Below, in pieces: positions 46,636-59,055 of a stretch of 64,000 nt of DNA. The notes under the pieces were generated by a model, which saw only the letters and a list, made by a program, of their open reading frames with translations, ran no database searches and was not told the DNA's origin. The translations under genes were made by a program, and so were the position numbers. This DNA comes from Rhizomys pruinosus (lineage: Eukaryota > Chordata > Mammalia > Rodentia > Spalacidae), in the NCBI GenBank assembly GCA_009823505.1, contig VZQC01005897.1:651397-715396 (forward strand). The letters run 5' to 3'. Positions within the stretch are counted from its first letter, which is position 1, and each line of letters opens with the position of its first letter.

Positions 46636-47035
46636 TTTCTTTTTTTTTTAGAGCATTCTTTTTTATTTCATTTTTTTAACAATAAGTAATAAGTTATGAG
46701 TACAACCATTCTTCATGTAAAACCAATTTGCAAGCAGCTATGCCCAAACCCACACAGCCCAAGGCTCCCACCAACCAGCTGGTGGGGCTTTATTTTTTTT
46801 TTTTTTTTGAGACAGGGTCTCCCTATAGCCCCAGCTAGCCTGGAACTCACTCTGTAGGCCAGGTTGGCCGTGAATTCACAGAGATCTGCCTGCTGAGCGT
46901 GGTGGTGCTGGGCATCCACCACCATGCCCGGCTTAAAGAGGGTTCTTAGCCACCATGTGAGTGCTGGGAATTGAACCCATGTCCTCTGCAAGAGCAGTCA
47001 GCACTCTTAACCGCTGAGCCATCTCTCCAGCCCCT
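46636..47035 (-). mobile_element. Chimeric B2-B1-repeat X retroposon with 17-bp TSD
   Basis: On the minus strand it reads: B2 5' half (47034-46933), a B1 with internal rearrangement (46932-46800), then the 3' end of repeat X with its A-rich tail (46790-46640). One TSD, tgatgtcatctttcttt at 46619-46635 and 47036-47052, encloses all three, so they arrived together. No TSD separates the parts. Confidence 0.85.
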
Positions 47036-47297
47036 TGATGTCATCTTTCTTTACTGCTGCATAGAATTCCATTGTGTAGATGTCCCACATTTTCTCTATC
47101 CACTTGTCAGTTGAGGGAGACTTGGGTTGCTTCCAGCTCTTTGCTATTGTAAAGAGAGCTGCAATAAACATAGATGTGCATGTATCTCTGCTATAGGATG
47201 AGTCTTGTGGGTATATACCTGGGAGTGGTATGACTGGGTCAGGTGGTAGGCTCATTTTCAGTTTCTTGAGAGCTCTCCACATTGCTTTCCATAGGGG
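47007..47297 (-). pseudogene. L1 ORF2 C-terminal remnant (non-inverted part)
   Basis: The minus frame from 47282 has RALKKLKMSLPPDP, PGIYPQDSSYSRDTCTSMF and WIEKMWDIYTMEFYAAVKK, the usual C-terminal run of rodent ORF2. It stays in frame until the chimeric insertion. Confidence 0.9.
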
Positions 47298-48638
47298 TTG
47301 ATAGTTTACCTAAGGGACACCAAAAACTCCACCAGAAAACTTCCAGAAACCATCAACAGCTTCAGTAAAGTGGCAGGATACAAAATTAACTTAGAAAAAT
47401 ATGCAGCCTTTCTTTATGCCAATAACAAGCAATTGGAGAAGGAATACAAGGAGACTTTCCCCACTCACAATAGCCTAAAAAAAATAAGTTATCTGGGAAC
47501 AAACCTGACAAAACACACCAAAAATCTCTACAAAGAAAAATTTAAATCCCTCAAGAAGGAGATTGAGGAAGATATAGAAGATGGAAAAACCTCCCATGCT
47601 CATGGATTGGAAGAATCAATATAGTAAAAATGACTATCCTACCCAAGGTGATATACAGATTCAATGCAATCTCAATTAGAATCCCCATGAGCTTCTTCAC
47701 AGGCCTAGAAAAAAAACATCCTAAAGTTCATATGGAAAAACAAAAGACCCCAGATAGCCAAAGCAACCCTGAGCAAAAAGAGCAGTACAGGGGGGATTGC
47801 CATGCCAGACTTCAAACTATACTACAGGGCTATAGTCGTAAAAACAGCCTGGTATTGGCACAAAAACAGGCCTGTAAATCAATGGAATAAAATTGAGGAT
47901 CCAAACCTGAGCTCATACAATTTTAGCCACCTCATATTCAACAAAGGGGCCAAGAAGACTCAATGGAGGAAAGACAGCATCTTTAGCAAATGGTGTCAGC
48001 ATAACTGGATCACCACTTGTAGAAGAATAAAACTAAACCCCTACCTCTTGCCATGTACAAAATTCAACTCCAAATGGATCAAAGACCTCAATGTGAAACC
48101 TGAAACTCTGAAAATGATGGAAGAAAACATTGGTAGTAACCTACAAGACATAGGCGTAGGAAAAGAGTTCCTAAATCAGACAGCAGCTGCACAAACAATA
48201 AGGTCAACAATTGACAAATGGGACCTTATTAAACTCAAGACCTTCCATACACCAAAAGAAACAATCAATGAAGAGAAAACCTACAGAGTGGGAGGAAACC
48301 TTCACTAGTGATACATCTGGTAGAGCAATTAACATCAAAAGCATATAAACTACTCAGAAAACAAGGAGGAAGATAACAAATGACCCACTCAAAAGATGGA
48401 GTAAAGAGCTGAACAGAGACTTCACAAATGAAGAAGTAAAGATGGCTGAGAAACATCATAAAAAGTGTTCAACATCACTAATAATTAAGGAAATGCAAAT
48501 TAAAACCACCTTAAGGTTTCATCTTACTCCAGTAAGACTAGCTATTATCCAGAAAACAAAGGATACCAAATGCTGGAGAGGTTGTGGGGAAAGGGGAACA
48601 TTCATCCACTGCTTGTGGGAATGCAAACTCGTGTAACC
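47298..48638 (+). pseudogene. L1 ORF2 remnant (inverted 5' segment)
   Basis: Starts just after the reverse transcriptase FADD box with IVYLRDTKNSTRK, continues through [36 protein letters not shown] and RFHLTPVRLA to RGCGERG. At least three frame changes (near 47625, 47850 and 48400) break it. Confidence 0.92.
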
Positions 48639-48651
48639 CAGACTGCCAAGT
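48639..48651. repeat. Right TSD of the inverted L1
   Basis: cagactgccaagt, second copy. Confidence 0.9.
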
Positions 48652-48671
48652 CTTTTTAAAAAGCTCAAGCA

Positions 48672-48920
48672 GGGATGGAGAGATAGCCTAGCAGTTAAGA
48701 GCACCGACGCTCTTGTAGAGGACCTGGGTTCGATCCCCAGCACCCACATGGCGGCTAAGAACCGTCTGTAACTCCAATTCCAGGAGAACTCCAGTTCCAG
48801 GGGAATCCGAGACCCTCTTCTGACCTCCGCGGCATTGCACGACACGGGTGCACAGACCTGCATGCAGACAGTACATTGATACACATACAGAAATAAATAA
48901 ATTAAAAAAAATTAAAAATA
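48672..48920 (+). mobile_element. Young B2 SINE with 14-bp TSD
   Basis: Plus-strand B2 with duplicated internal segment. aaaaagctcaagca flanks it at 48658-48671 and 48921-48934. Confidence 0.97.
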
Positions 48921-48934
48921 AAAAAGCTCAAGCA

Positions 48935-49646
48935 ATGGCAATTTTATTAGAGCTTAAGAGAAAAACAAGTAAAAAAAAAAAAAAGAGAGAGAGTAAAACA
49001 GGTAAGCTGTAAATCTTGGCAAGTACCAGAAGGGAGATGGAGAAGAAAATGAGAGAAAGCCATACTGTTTGCGATGGAGGTGGATAAGCAGTCACGTGGA
49101 AAAGGAGAAGGGGCTTCAAAGACAGAGTGAGAAAGCTCAGTGTGCCAGGGAAATCATACTAGCCTTCCATCAGTGTCCTCATAAAAGGGATAAAGAAAAG
49201 AACAACAACAACAACAAAAAAGACGCTTTTCTGAGTCCTAACAAGCGGGCGGGCCAAATGGTAGAGGCTTCTTGGTGCCGCCCGGTGGAAGCAGGTGTTC
49301 TGAGTAGAAGCTTCTGGGGAGGAAAGGAACATTATCTTAGTAAGGGGATAATTATCTCTCTTTCCCTCCTCTCCCTTTGGGTAGCTTGAAGCACTGTGCC
49401 TCTACCCAGAGTTAGAGAAAGAACTTATAACAAAGTCCAGTAACCTTCACCTTTTATATGGTAAGTTAAATTCCAAGGAATAGCAAAGCTTATGCTTACA
49501 TTTCTAGTGTGACTTAGGAAAGGGAGGTGGGGTCCAAAGTTTCAATAACTGGAAGCTTCTGGAGCATTTCTGCTCCTAAGAGGTGACCTTCAAATCATTT
49601 AAGAATTAGATTATGAATCAGAGTCCCGAGTTTTTCTGGCATTTCT
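48935..49646. other. Single-copy stretch, nothing recognised
   Basis: Only a short aacaacaac run (49200-49218). The 106-codon frame at 49069-49389 has no recognisable domain. Confidence 0.45.
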
Positions 49647-49891
49647 TTTTTTTTTTTAATTTTATTTATTTCTGTATGTGTATGAATGTATTGTCTGCAT
49701 GCAGGTCTGTGCACCCGTGTCGTGCAATGCCGCGGAGGTCAGAAGAGGGCGTCGGATTCCCCTGGAACTGGAGTTCTCCTGGAATTGGAGTTTCAGACGG
49801 TTCTCGGCCGCCATGTGGGTGCTGGGGATCGAACCCGGGTCCTCTGTAAGAGCGGTTGGTGCTCTTAACTGCTAGGCCATCTCTCCAGTCC
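49647..49891 (-). mobile_element. Young B2 SINE with 12-bp TSD
   Basis: Minus-strand B2 with duplicated internal segment, flanked by tctggcatttct at 49635-49646 and 49892-49903. Confidence 0.97.
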
Positions 49892-49903
49892 TCTGGCATT
49901 TCT

Positions 49904-50846
49904 AGCCTCTAATCAGGACAATACCAAGGATATTTCTAGCTTACGGCCAGCTATACGAATCAAGGCCCCTATCCCTAAAGTGCCTGTCCTATTTCAATTT
50001 CCTGTCATCATTCCTCCCTCTGAAAAGGTAACCCTAACTGCCACCAGGGAATTTGGGCAATGACCAATATTACTACTTCCTGCTAGTGGCTTCGGGTGTG
50101 ACAGTCAGGGTACCTCCCCAGTAGACCTAGATAAGGGACCTGGAAAGTACGTCTGTACTTTTAGTGTACAGAACCCAGTTGTAAAGAGGAAGTCCTCGAC
50201 TGGTATCTGGATAGAGGTGTGAGGGAGAAGATAAAAACAAGAGGAGTTACAGAGAAAGAGGCACTGAGTAATTGGGGTGTAGGGGAGTTCAGGCTTCCCA
50301 GTCTTAAAGATATTCAGGTCTTGAAGGATGATTGAGAGGACTCAGGTAGATGGAGTTAGATTGTCACAGGACTATCTGAGTACAGATTGATTGTAAATGG
50401 GAGGATATAAAATTTAAACAGTACTTAAGTATACAAAATCCAAGGCTTAATAGAATCATGATTATAATTACAATAATTCCTTTTCACCATAAAATTCTAT
50501 TTAATACTGGCTGACCCTTTGTGTCCAATAATGCTAGAGACTTTCCAGAAGTCTTTCTTCCTTTCTTGTGTTGGGTGTCATGTCTGGAGAGTATGGGGAA
50601 ACACAGAATACAGGGCAAAATACCATGCATATCTATAATTTGAGACAACAAAATCAATAATAAACTTAGCTCAGCAAAATACAGATGCTTTAAAAATGGC
50701 AAAATCACCATGCTGCTTACACCATTATGACCTTTCATATATTAGCCTGGTCATTGTCATACTTGAAATCAGAGAAGTGTTTCTTCAACAGAAAACAGCC
50801 TTATTTTTGTTATCTCTTAAAATCTGTGTCCTAGAGCTTTTACTCT
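49904..50846. other. Single-copy stretch, nothing recognised
   Basis: No repeat or gene recognised. Confidence 0.5.
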
Positions 50847-50861
50847 ACAATAATTATTTTT

Positions 50862-51034
50862 ATCTTATTTATTTTTATTTTTATTTTGTCTTTTCGAAAC
50901 AGGGTCTTCTCCCTACAGCCCCAGCTGGCCTGGAACTCACTATGTAAACCAGGCTGGCTTCCATCTCACAGACATCCACCTGCCTTTGCCTCCTGAGTAC
51001 TGGGATTAAAGGTATGCACCACCACACTCAGCCC
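50862..51034 (-). mobile_element. B1 SINE with 15-bp TSD
   Basis: Minus-strand B1 with TTTTA-rich tail, flanked by acaataattattttt at 50847-50861 and 51035-51049. Confidence 0.96.
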
Positions 51035-51049
51035 ACAATAATTATTTTT

Positions 51050-51748
51050 TTAAATGGACAGCATCTCATGATATTTTGTAATTATATCAGTTTTAGCCAT
51101 TCATGAAAAACTCCTGAATTTCTCTTAGGAACTTCATATGGTAGTCTACAAACATTCCCGCTGTGTGGATTTAAGACCTGAGTCTGAGCATTGTTGCTTG
51201 AGTGTGTTATTAAGAGGAAACCTCTATGTAACTGCATTTAACAGATCTTAAAAACTGAAATATAACTAAGTGCTTCAGAATGGCTGTATCCCTTAATTTG
51301 TGCCATATCTCCTTGTTGATCCATGCAAGCTCCTCTTTTATTTTTCTATTCCTTATTTCTCGTCCTTTATCTCCAATCTCTTTTATTACTTCAAAAGTGC
51401 CTATTCTCATATATAATAAATATAAAGTTGACTAAAGCAGCAAGTAGTGGAGTGAGGTGTATGAATAATTTCATGTATGTTCAATTATGCTGTGTGGATA
51501 GAAAAGGCCCACCCATTATTTATGAGTAAGTTTACATGTCTTGGGCAAGGGAGCAAAATTATTAAAATCCCCCTTTCAGTATTCTAGAAGGCTTCTTGAA
51601 ATTCTGAAGACAGTAGAATTAAGCTTCAGCTGTGGAACACTAACTGTCAAACTTGAACTTGAACCTGAGATTCCTAAAGCTATGGCAACATAGACATGGA
51701 ACCCTGCCAGGGGTTCTATGTATGTCTAGGGTGGGACCTGAGATTGTG

Positions 51749-51750
<2 letters not shown>
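51050..51750. other. Single-copy stretch, nothing recognised
   Basis: No repeat or gene recognised. Confidence 0.5.
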
Positions 51751-51786
<36 letters not shown>

Positions 51787-52143
51787 TCATATGACTGTAT
51801 GCGTGTGTGTTTGTGTATGTGTATTTGTGTGTGTGTGTGTGTGTGTGGATATGTGTGTATGTGAATGTATGTGGGTGCCACAGTGCACGTATGGAAGTCA
51901 GCACCTCGGTGTGGATTCTCAGCTTCTACCTTGTTTAAGAAAGGCTCTCTTTGTTGCTGAGTGTGGCAAGCTAGCTGGTCCAGGAGCTTCTGAGGATTCT
52001 TTCTGTCTCCACGTCCCGTCTCCTTGCACGGGTACTGGAACTGCAGACACAAGCTACTGAGTCTAGACTTTACCTGTTTTCTGGAGATCCAAACTCAGCT
52101 CCTCACATTTATGTGACAGGCATCTTTACCCAGTGAACCCTTT
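51751..52143 (-). mobile_element. B4 SINE with expanded TG tail
   Basis: TG-rich run 51752-51850 (imperfect), then ccacagtgcacgtatgg, a B1-like middle and a head near 52130 read on the minus strand. Diverged. Confidence 0.75.
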
Positions 52144-52619
52144 CTCAACCCAGAAAAGGCCCCAACAATGCTCATCTGCTCATTTGCTGATCTGTGGAGG
52201 GCTCCTTGGAAAAATGGGTACAGGGAAAGAAGAACCTAGGGTAGGAAAGGGGAAGCTGTGGCATTGCCCACCCCACCGGACTGTAGATCAGCCCCTAGCT
52301 CACCTTCCTTTCCAGGCTCTTCTTAGGATTCTGTCTCTTGTTCTGGGAGTTATTGTTCTTGGATTTGTAATGTGTCATCAAGGCATTTCTTTCAACTGAT
52401 CTTTTTTCCTCCAGCTCTGTCCACAGTTTTGTAGACTGGACAGAGGACAGGAGTTATAGTCAAATAAATCTGTGTAGAACTGCTGCACTGCCACTTGGTA
52501 AAGTCTAATCAAGTTGCCTTAAACTTTATTCAACGAGGTGATAGTAACAGTGCTGTTATTTTGAAAAACTTTATGATTTGTCTACACCAAAAAATAAATA
52601 AATTAGAAAGTAAGAAGAT
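52144..52619. other. Single-copy stretch, nothing recognised
   Basis: A plus frame at 52133-52399 (88 codons) has no recognised domain. Confidence 0.45.
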
Positions 52620-52865
52620 TGGGAGGCTGGAGAGATGGTTCAGCGGTTAAAAGCACTGACTGCTCTGGCAGAGGACTCGGTTTCGGTTCCAAGCACCCAC
52701 ATGGTGGCTAACAACTTTCCATAACACCAGTTCCAGGGGAATCCAGTGCTCTCTTCTGACCTCTGCAGGTGTAGCATGACACACAGATGTACTTACATAC
52801 ATGCAGACAATACACTCACACACATTAAAAAGTAATAATAAAAATAAATAAAAATGAAAAAGAAA
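52620..52865 (+). mobile_element. B2 SINE
   Basis: ggctggagagatggttcagcgg head to aataaataaaaatg tail. Single internal segment. Confidence 0.93.
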
Positions 52866-53507
52866 GAAGGTCTAGGATAAAGAAAGACTTCAAATGAAGA
52901 AAACCCTCAAATTTCCCCCAAATGAACATTGGAAATATTAATTTCTGATATTTGAAAAAGCATTTTTAGATCTGACTACCATAAGAACCTAGAAACAATG
53001 ACATCAGAACTGAATAAGCACCCCCGGTTCTCAGTTTTGGGTTTCTAAACATGAATTCCTACTAAAAGGAATCAGAGCTCCTTCAAGAAGTATGTTTTCT
53101 CATGTGGGCCAGGGTTTATACAAGGTAAACTGCAACATTTTGGGACCAGAATATTAAAAAAGTATTTAAAGATTAATGGAATAATATTCAAAGGAATCAG
53201 ATTTAGGGGCTCCCAAAGGCTGAATGGAACCATTTGAGTATCAGAAAGGATAAAAACTGTACCAATGAGAGCACAGCAAAAATGTAAGACTTCCATATGG
53301 GCGATTCCTAGAGAGAGAGCAGAAAGACCTCCCCAGATATAACTTCCTTTTTTGAAAAGCAGTAACTAAAGGAAAAGAATTAAGGATTTAGCCTTTCCTT
53401 CATGACAATAATTTTCTCTTTACAGAAAAATTTGATTTAACAAATGTAGACATATTAATAGCATTAGAAAAATGTTATTATTGAATCTATAATGATCACT
53501 AAAACTG
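52866..53507. other. Single-copy stretch, nothing recognised
   Basis: No repeat or gene recognised. Confidence 0.5.
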
Positions 53508-53805
53508 TTAATATCGGGGATGGGGTAAAATGGCTGCCTTGCAAGAACAAGGACAGGAGTTTGATCCCTAAATTCTACTTTTCAAAGCTGAGTACTTGTA
53601 CTTTCAAAACTGGAGAGGTAAGACAGGCAGACCCTGGGGGCTTGCTGGCCACCCAGCCTAGCCTATTTGGTGAGCTCCAGGCTTATGAGTGACCCTATCT
53701 CATAAACAACATGGATAGCTCCTGAGGCACAATATCTGAGGCTGACTTTGGCCTGCACATAGACATGTACATGCATCTGCAGAACACACACACATGCAGA
53801 CAAGT
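53508..53805 (+). mobile_element. B4 SINE
   Basis: tggctgccttgcaagaacaagg head, ctggccacccagcctagcc middle, gtgagctccaggctt and gaccctatctcataaa, then tttggcctgcacatag and a cacaca tail. This is B4 order. Confidence 0.82.
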
Positions 53806-56281
53806 TCTTTGGTTAGAGATTGATGGAACAGTAGAATGTGTTTATAAAGAGGGAGCTACCTCTTTACAATAAGAGATCTGATCATTACACCCGAATCTGT
53901 TGGTCAAAAAAAGCATCACTGAAAATGGAGAATCATATGCCATGTGTGCTAGTACCCACTGGGACAGCTTCCTAAGATGTTCTGTCCGAATCTAATCAAG
54001 TCTTTAGATTCAAGTTCTACTTTGTGTGTAATATAGGAGTTTCAAGGGAAAATAGCTTAACAATGATGTGGGAACAATTCTGCATAAGACTGACCTAAAT
54101 CTTCAGAAAGTTAATGCCATGGAAGAAATGAAAAATTGAACAGAAGTATTCTACAAGGGAAAATAAGGTATACACTTAATAAATGTATAGTCTTTGATTA
54201 GGTCTTGTTTTCATAAACTTAGGGACCATCAGGGAAATTGAAACATGGATTGATTATTAGGAAATTATTTTTAGCTCTTGTAATGTTATTGTGATTATTT
54301 GGGAGTATATCCCTAATTTTTATAAATGGATTGTAAAATAACTATGTGTGAAATGTCATGATGTCTATAATTCATGTCTAAATAGTTAGCAAAAGATTAT
54401 CTAGTTAAACAAATGATGAGTATGCAAATTATATTTAAAACCTACAAGACATGTTTTACATATATATTATTTATATCTAAATATGTTAGTAAAAGATCAT
54501 CTAGCTAAATGATAAACTTATAAATGATAGATAAAACTTGTAAAACAAAAACCAAATAGATTTTAAAATATGACCAGTTCTTCAAAATTATAACTGAGTG
54601 TGCATTTTATGGTTTTCTACTTTTTTGTTTATTTGAAATATTTTTTAATAATACAAAATGCTTTTCCCCAGAGTAAAATAATATGGAATAAAATAACAAA
54701 TGAAAAAAAAATGCTTTTCATTTAAAAATACAGTTTTTCACTTATATTCTCTCTGTCCCAATTACACATGTAAACGTGCATACAAACACCAATCAGAAAT
54801 TATAGACATTTTAAAATATTGGTTCCCTTCTTTTGACTAAAATAGGAAGAACTAATCTTATCGTTGGCTCAGCTTAAGTTCTTTTTTTAGATGAAGTGAA
54901 GTTTAAATACACACACACACACAGAGACACAGAGATACACACACGCTCATAAATGTATTAACAAACAAGCAAACAAACTTCCCATCCCACACTTTCTTCT
55001 GCCCCATTCCTCTAATTGATTTACTTGGCTTCCCTTTGTTGTATCAACAGAGAGAGCCTTCAGCTTTTATTTCACTCTGCATAGTGCCAAAGACATTTTG
55101 CACTTATTCAAATCATAAGGTCAAAGAGAGAAAGTGGGAGAGCGAACAGCAATGAGAAGACAGATGGAGAGGGGAAGAGAGAAGAGACAGATGGGCCTCT
55201 CTCAGAACAAGCAATAGAGCCATATTAACAACATTGTAAAAACAATTCAAAGAGAATGGTTAAAATACTAAGAGCTGGGCTCCCCAGCTGCTAGAAGTAT
55301 GACCAGAAGTGACTACATGGACTCACTTAACCTGCCTTAAATGAGAACCCTGGTTCTTCTGGGCTGTTTGCCTATAGACAAGCTAAGGTCGTTCAGGTAT
55401 TCACTCTCCTGCCAACCAATACATAATTAGCTGCTAATTCAACAAACGTATCAAGCTCCACTATGCCCTAGAAAATGCACAAAAATCACTGCTTTTCTGG
55501 ACAGATAATAACAATTAAGTGGAATTATATGGGCTGCAACTTAAAAGTAAGTGGTCAAAATGAACCTCACTGAGATAATGAAATTGGAGCAAAGATCCAA
55601 AATGAGAAAAGGCCAGCTATGCTAATGACTTGTGGCAGTAACTTTACAAACAGGTCAAATCACAGATGCAAAGTCCCTATGGTAACAATGTGCCTAACAA
55701 GTCCCAGGAAGGGAAAGCAGACCAGAGGAACTAAGAAGAATGAGCTGGAGAAGACTGATAGGACATGAGGTCATAGGTCGTGGTGACCTCTGATGAACAA
55801 GGATTTTAGTGTAAACCAGTCAGGAATCAAGGAAAGACTGAACAGAGAGAAGTGCATGCTCTGATCTACCTTTCAAGGTTGACTTTGCTATCTGAACCCC
55901 ACATAGTCTGAAGCAGACAAGGTAGAAACAGGGCTGTTGCTAAAGCTGCCCCAGGATCAAGAATAGTGATGGTTGCTTGGATCAAGGCAAAACAAAGGCC
56001 TGCACAGAAGTAACAAAGATATGCATTTAGTTCTTTAATTCTCAGTGTTGAATTCAAGGTATTTTTCATTGAGATCAACCCTTATCTAAAATATAAGTAA
56101 GCTGTGGCATGAATTCTTATGGAATGAATTACCTTTTGTGTCTTTCTGGAAATTTCATGGAGCAAGATAATAATATATAGACTTAGGGCTGATGGGTCAG
56201 GAGTTAAATACAGACAGTTAGGACCTGAATCCAGAATAGAGTCTAGGACCTAGTCATATCATATGTCAACTCAATACACAT
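53806..56281. other. AT-rich single-copy stretch
   Basis: Contains a diverged tandem duplication (54377-54575) and a CA-rich patch (54909-54945). No exon or RNA gene recognised. Confidence 0.5.
54377..54575. repeat. Diverged ~99-bp tandem duplication
   Basis: tctaaatagttagcaaaagattatctag at 54377 recurs as tctaaatatgttagtaaaagatcatctag at 54476. The similarity continues for about 80 bp. Confidence 0.7.
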
Positions 56282-56290
56282 TTTTAAAAT

Positions 56291-57035
56291 CATTTTGTTG
56301 TAGAGATTTTTAGTGTCTTTGGTCAGGTTCATTCTGGGATATTTTCTTTTTCTTTTTTTTTGTGAGGCTATTGTGAATGGGAAGTTCTCCTTATATTCTT
56401 TCTCTAATTGCTTGCTATTGGTATAGAGAAAAACTACTGATTTTTCTAGATTGATTTTGTATCTCACCACTTTACTGAAACTGTTAATCATTTCTAAGAA
56501 TTTTCTGGTGGAGTTTTTGGCATTCCTTAGATAAACTATCATGTCATATGCAAAAAGGGATAGTTTGACTTCCTCTTTTCTAATTAGTACTCCTTTAATT
56601 TCCTTTTCTTATTTCTCTAGCAAGCATTTCAAGCACTGAATTGAAAAGAAGTAGAGAGAGGGGGTCAGCCTTGCCCGGTTCCTGACTTTAAGGGGGAATG
56701 CTTCTATTTTTTTTCCCCATTTAGAATGATGTTGGCTGTGGGTTTGTTATATATGGCTTTAATTATGTTGAAGAATGTTCCCCCCAGTCCAGTTACCTCT
56801 AGGACTTTAAACATGAAGGCATTTTGAATCTTGTGGAAGGCCTTTTCTGCATCAATTGAGATGACCATGTGGTTTTTGTCTTTCAGTCTGTTTATGTGGT
56901 TTATGACATGTATTGATTAATATATGTTGAACCATCCCAGCATCTCTAGTATGAATCTGACTTGGTCATGATTGATGACCTTTTTGATGTGTGCCTGTAA
57001 GAAGTTTGCAAGTATTTTTTTGAGAATTTTTTCTA
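56291..57035 (-). pseudogene. L1 ORF2 remnant (inverted part)
   Basis: The minus frame from 56542 gives IVYLRNAKNSTRK and FSKVVRYKINLEK. Upstream the FADD box reads FAYD (56558-56547), so one catalytic Asp is lost. Several indels. Confidence 0.9.
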
Positions 57036-58920
57036 AAACAAAAAGTTTAAATGCTTGAAGAAGGAAACTGAAGAAGATACCAGAAGATGGAAGGATCTCC
57101 CATGCTCATGGATTGGAAGAATTAATATAGTAAAAATGACCATCCTATCCAAAGTAATACATAGATTCAATGCAATCCCAGTTAAAATCCTCATGAGTTT
57201 CTTCACAGACCTAGAAAAAAAATCCTAAATTTCATATGGAAAAACAAAAGACCCCGGATAACCAAGGCAACCCTGAGCAAAAAAGCAATGCAGGGAGGAT
57301 TACTATATCAGACTTCAAACTATATTACAGGGCTATAGTCATAAATACAGCCTGGTATTGGCACAAAAACAGACCCATAGATCAATCCAAACCTGAGCAC
57401 ATGCAATTTCAGCCACCTCATATTTGACAAAGGGGCCAAGAAGACTCAATGGAGGAAAAACAGCATCTTCAGCAAATGACGTGGGCAAAACTGGATCAGC
57501 ACTTGTAGAAGAATAAAACTAAACCCCTACCTTTTACCCTGTAAAATATCAACTCCAAATGGATCAAAGACCTCAATATGAAAACAGAAACTCTGAAAAT
57601 GATAGAAGAAAACATTGGCGGTAACCTACAGGACATAGGCATAGGAAAAGACTTTCTAAATCAGACAGCAGCTAGAGGACTGTTTTACTTCTCATCCACC
57701 TGTGCCCCTTTTCTAAGCCTAGGGAACAACCTGCGGAAGAGGGGGCATGGTAGAATGTAAAGGCTCCGATTGGGGTGAATGGTGAAACTACAGCGAAGTA
57801 GTCTGGACACTCATTTGATCAACTTGATTGAACAAACAACATGTCACCCCCCACTGGATGGTGGGGCTGTGGAGGTTTGGACACAACAGCCTGTAGATTG
57901 GTTTTGCACGAAGGATGCTTGTACTCATGGATTATCACTTATAGCTAAAAAAGGAAAAAAAAAAAAAAACAGAGAAAGATGCAAGACAGTTATGGCAGAA
58001 TACATGATCTGGGATGGGGTGGGGGTGGGGGGGAAGGGAAAGGGAAAAATGCCTGATCTGAATTGGAAAATGATGTACGAAATGCACAAAGCATCAATAA
58101 AAAAATTAAAAAAAAAACAATTGATAAGTGGGACCTTATTAAACTCAAAAGTGTCTGTACAGTGAAAGAAACAATCAATGGAGTGAAGAGAAAACCCACA
58201 GAGTGGGAGGAAGCCTTCACCAGTGATACATCTGACAGAGCATTAACAGTCAGAGTATATAAATTACTCAAAAAACAAAAGGAGCAAGAAAACAAATGAG
58301 CCAATCAAAAGAGAGAGTAAAGAGCTGAACAGAGACTTCACAAATGAAGAAGTAAAGATGGCTGAGAAATATCTCAAAAAGTGTTCAACATTGCTAATAA
58401 TTAAAGAAATGCAAATTAAAACTACTTTAAGATTTCAACTTACTCCAGTAAGACTGGTTATGATCAAGAAAACAAATGACATCAAATGCTGGAGAGGTTA
58501 TGGGGAAAGGGGAACACTATCCACTGCTGGTGGGGATGCAAACTCATGCAATCCCTATGGAAAGCAGTAAGGAGAATTCTTAAAAGACTCAAAATGAATC
58601 TACCACCTGACCCAGTCCTACCACTCCTGGGTATATATCCACAAGACTCATCCTATTGCAGACTTACATGCACAAGCGTGTTTATTACAGCTCTCTTCAC
58701 AATAGCAAAGAGCTGGAAGCAACACAAGTGTCCCTCAACCGACCAGTAGATAAAGAAAATGTGGTACATCTACACAGTGGAATTCTATGCAGCAGTAAAG
58801 AAAGATGACATCATGAACTTTGCAGGTAAATGTATGGAACCAGAAGCCGTTATGGTAAGTGAAGTAACACAATCCCAGAAAAACAAAGGAGGTATGTCCC
58901 TCATTTGCAGATCCTAGCAG
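57036..58920 (+). pseudogene. L1 ORF2 C-terminal remnant, interrupted
   Basis: Fragments such as [28 protein letters not shown] and LGIYPQDSSYC mark the C-terminal half. Broken by frame changes and by the repeat X insertion at 57672-58112. The stop is near 58918. Confidence 0.9.
57672..58112 (+). mobile_element. Repeat X, copy 3: body 3' part plus L1 tail, inside L1
   Basis: Starts at agaggactgttttacttctc (matching the inner part of copies 1 and 2), runs to the A-rich stretch near 57960, then the L1 3' tail with a (GGGGT/GGGA)-rich part and catcaataaaa. Compared with 48190-48215, about 18 bp of the host L1 are missing and there is no TSD. Confidence 0.85.
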
Positions 58921-59055
58921 CAAATCCCTATTTGTAAGGCAAACTGGATACTTTTTTTCTTTAAGTAAATATAATACCTGTTGTTAGTATAAAAATGCAT
59001 TAAAACATACATCAACTTGCTATGTAAAGTACGAATGTAAAGTAATATTTCTTTT

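Larger units (their letters stand above)
45910..48638 (-). mobile_element. L1: L1 with inverted 5' segment (twin priming)
   Basis: 3' UTR and ORF2 end run on the minus strand from 47297 down to 45910, interrupted by two SINE insertions. From 47298 to 48638 the sequence switches to plus-strand ORF2. The last bases of the plus part (atgcaaactcgtgt) and the first of the minus part (cccctatggaaagc) are neighbours in an intact L1, so this is one insertion with its 5' piece flipped. A 13-bp TSD flanks the whole. Confidence 0.95.

Noticed and set aside
47298..48638. A separate plus-strand L1 next to a minus-strand L1
   Set aside because: Breakpoint continuity and the single outer TSD show one inverted insertion.
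49678..49875. Recurring 60-70 codon frames (MYECIVCMQ-type) at many places
   Set aside because: The same frame occurs in every young B2 copy. It is a SINE translation, not a gene family.
51653..52060. Cys/Val-rich 135-codon frame and its antisense Thr/His partner
   Set aside because: Both read the TG repeat and the B4 SINE.
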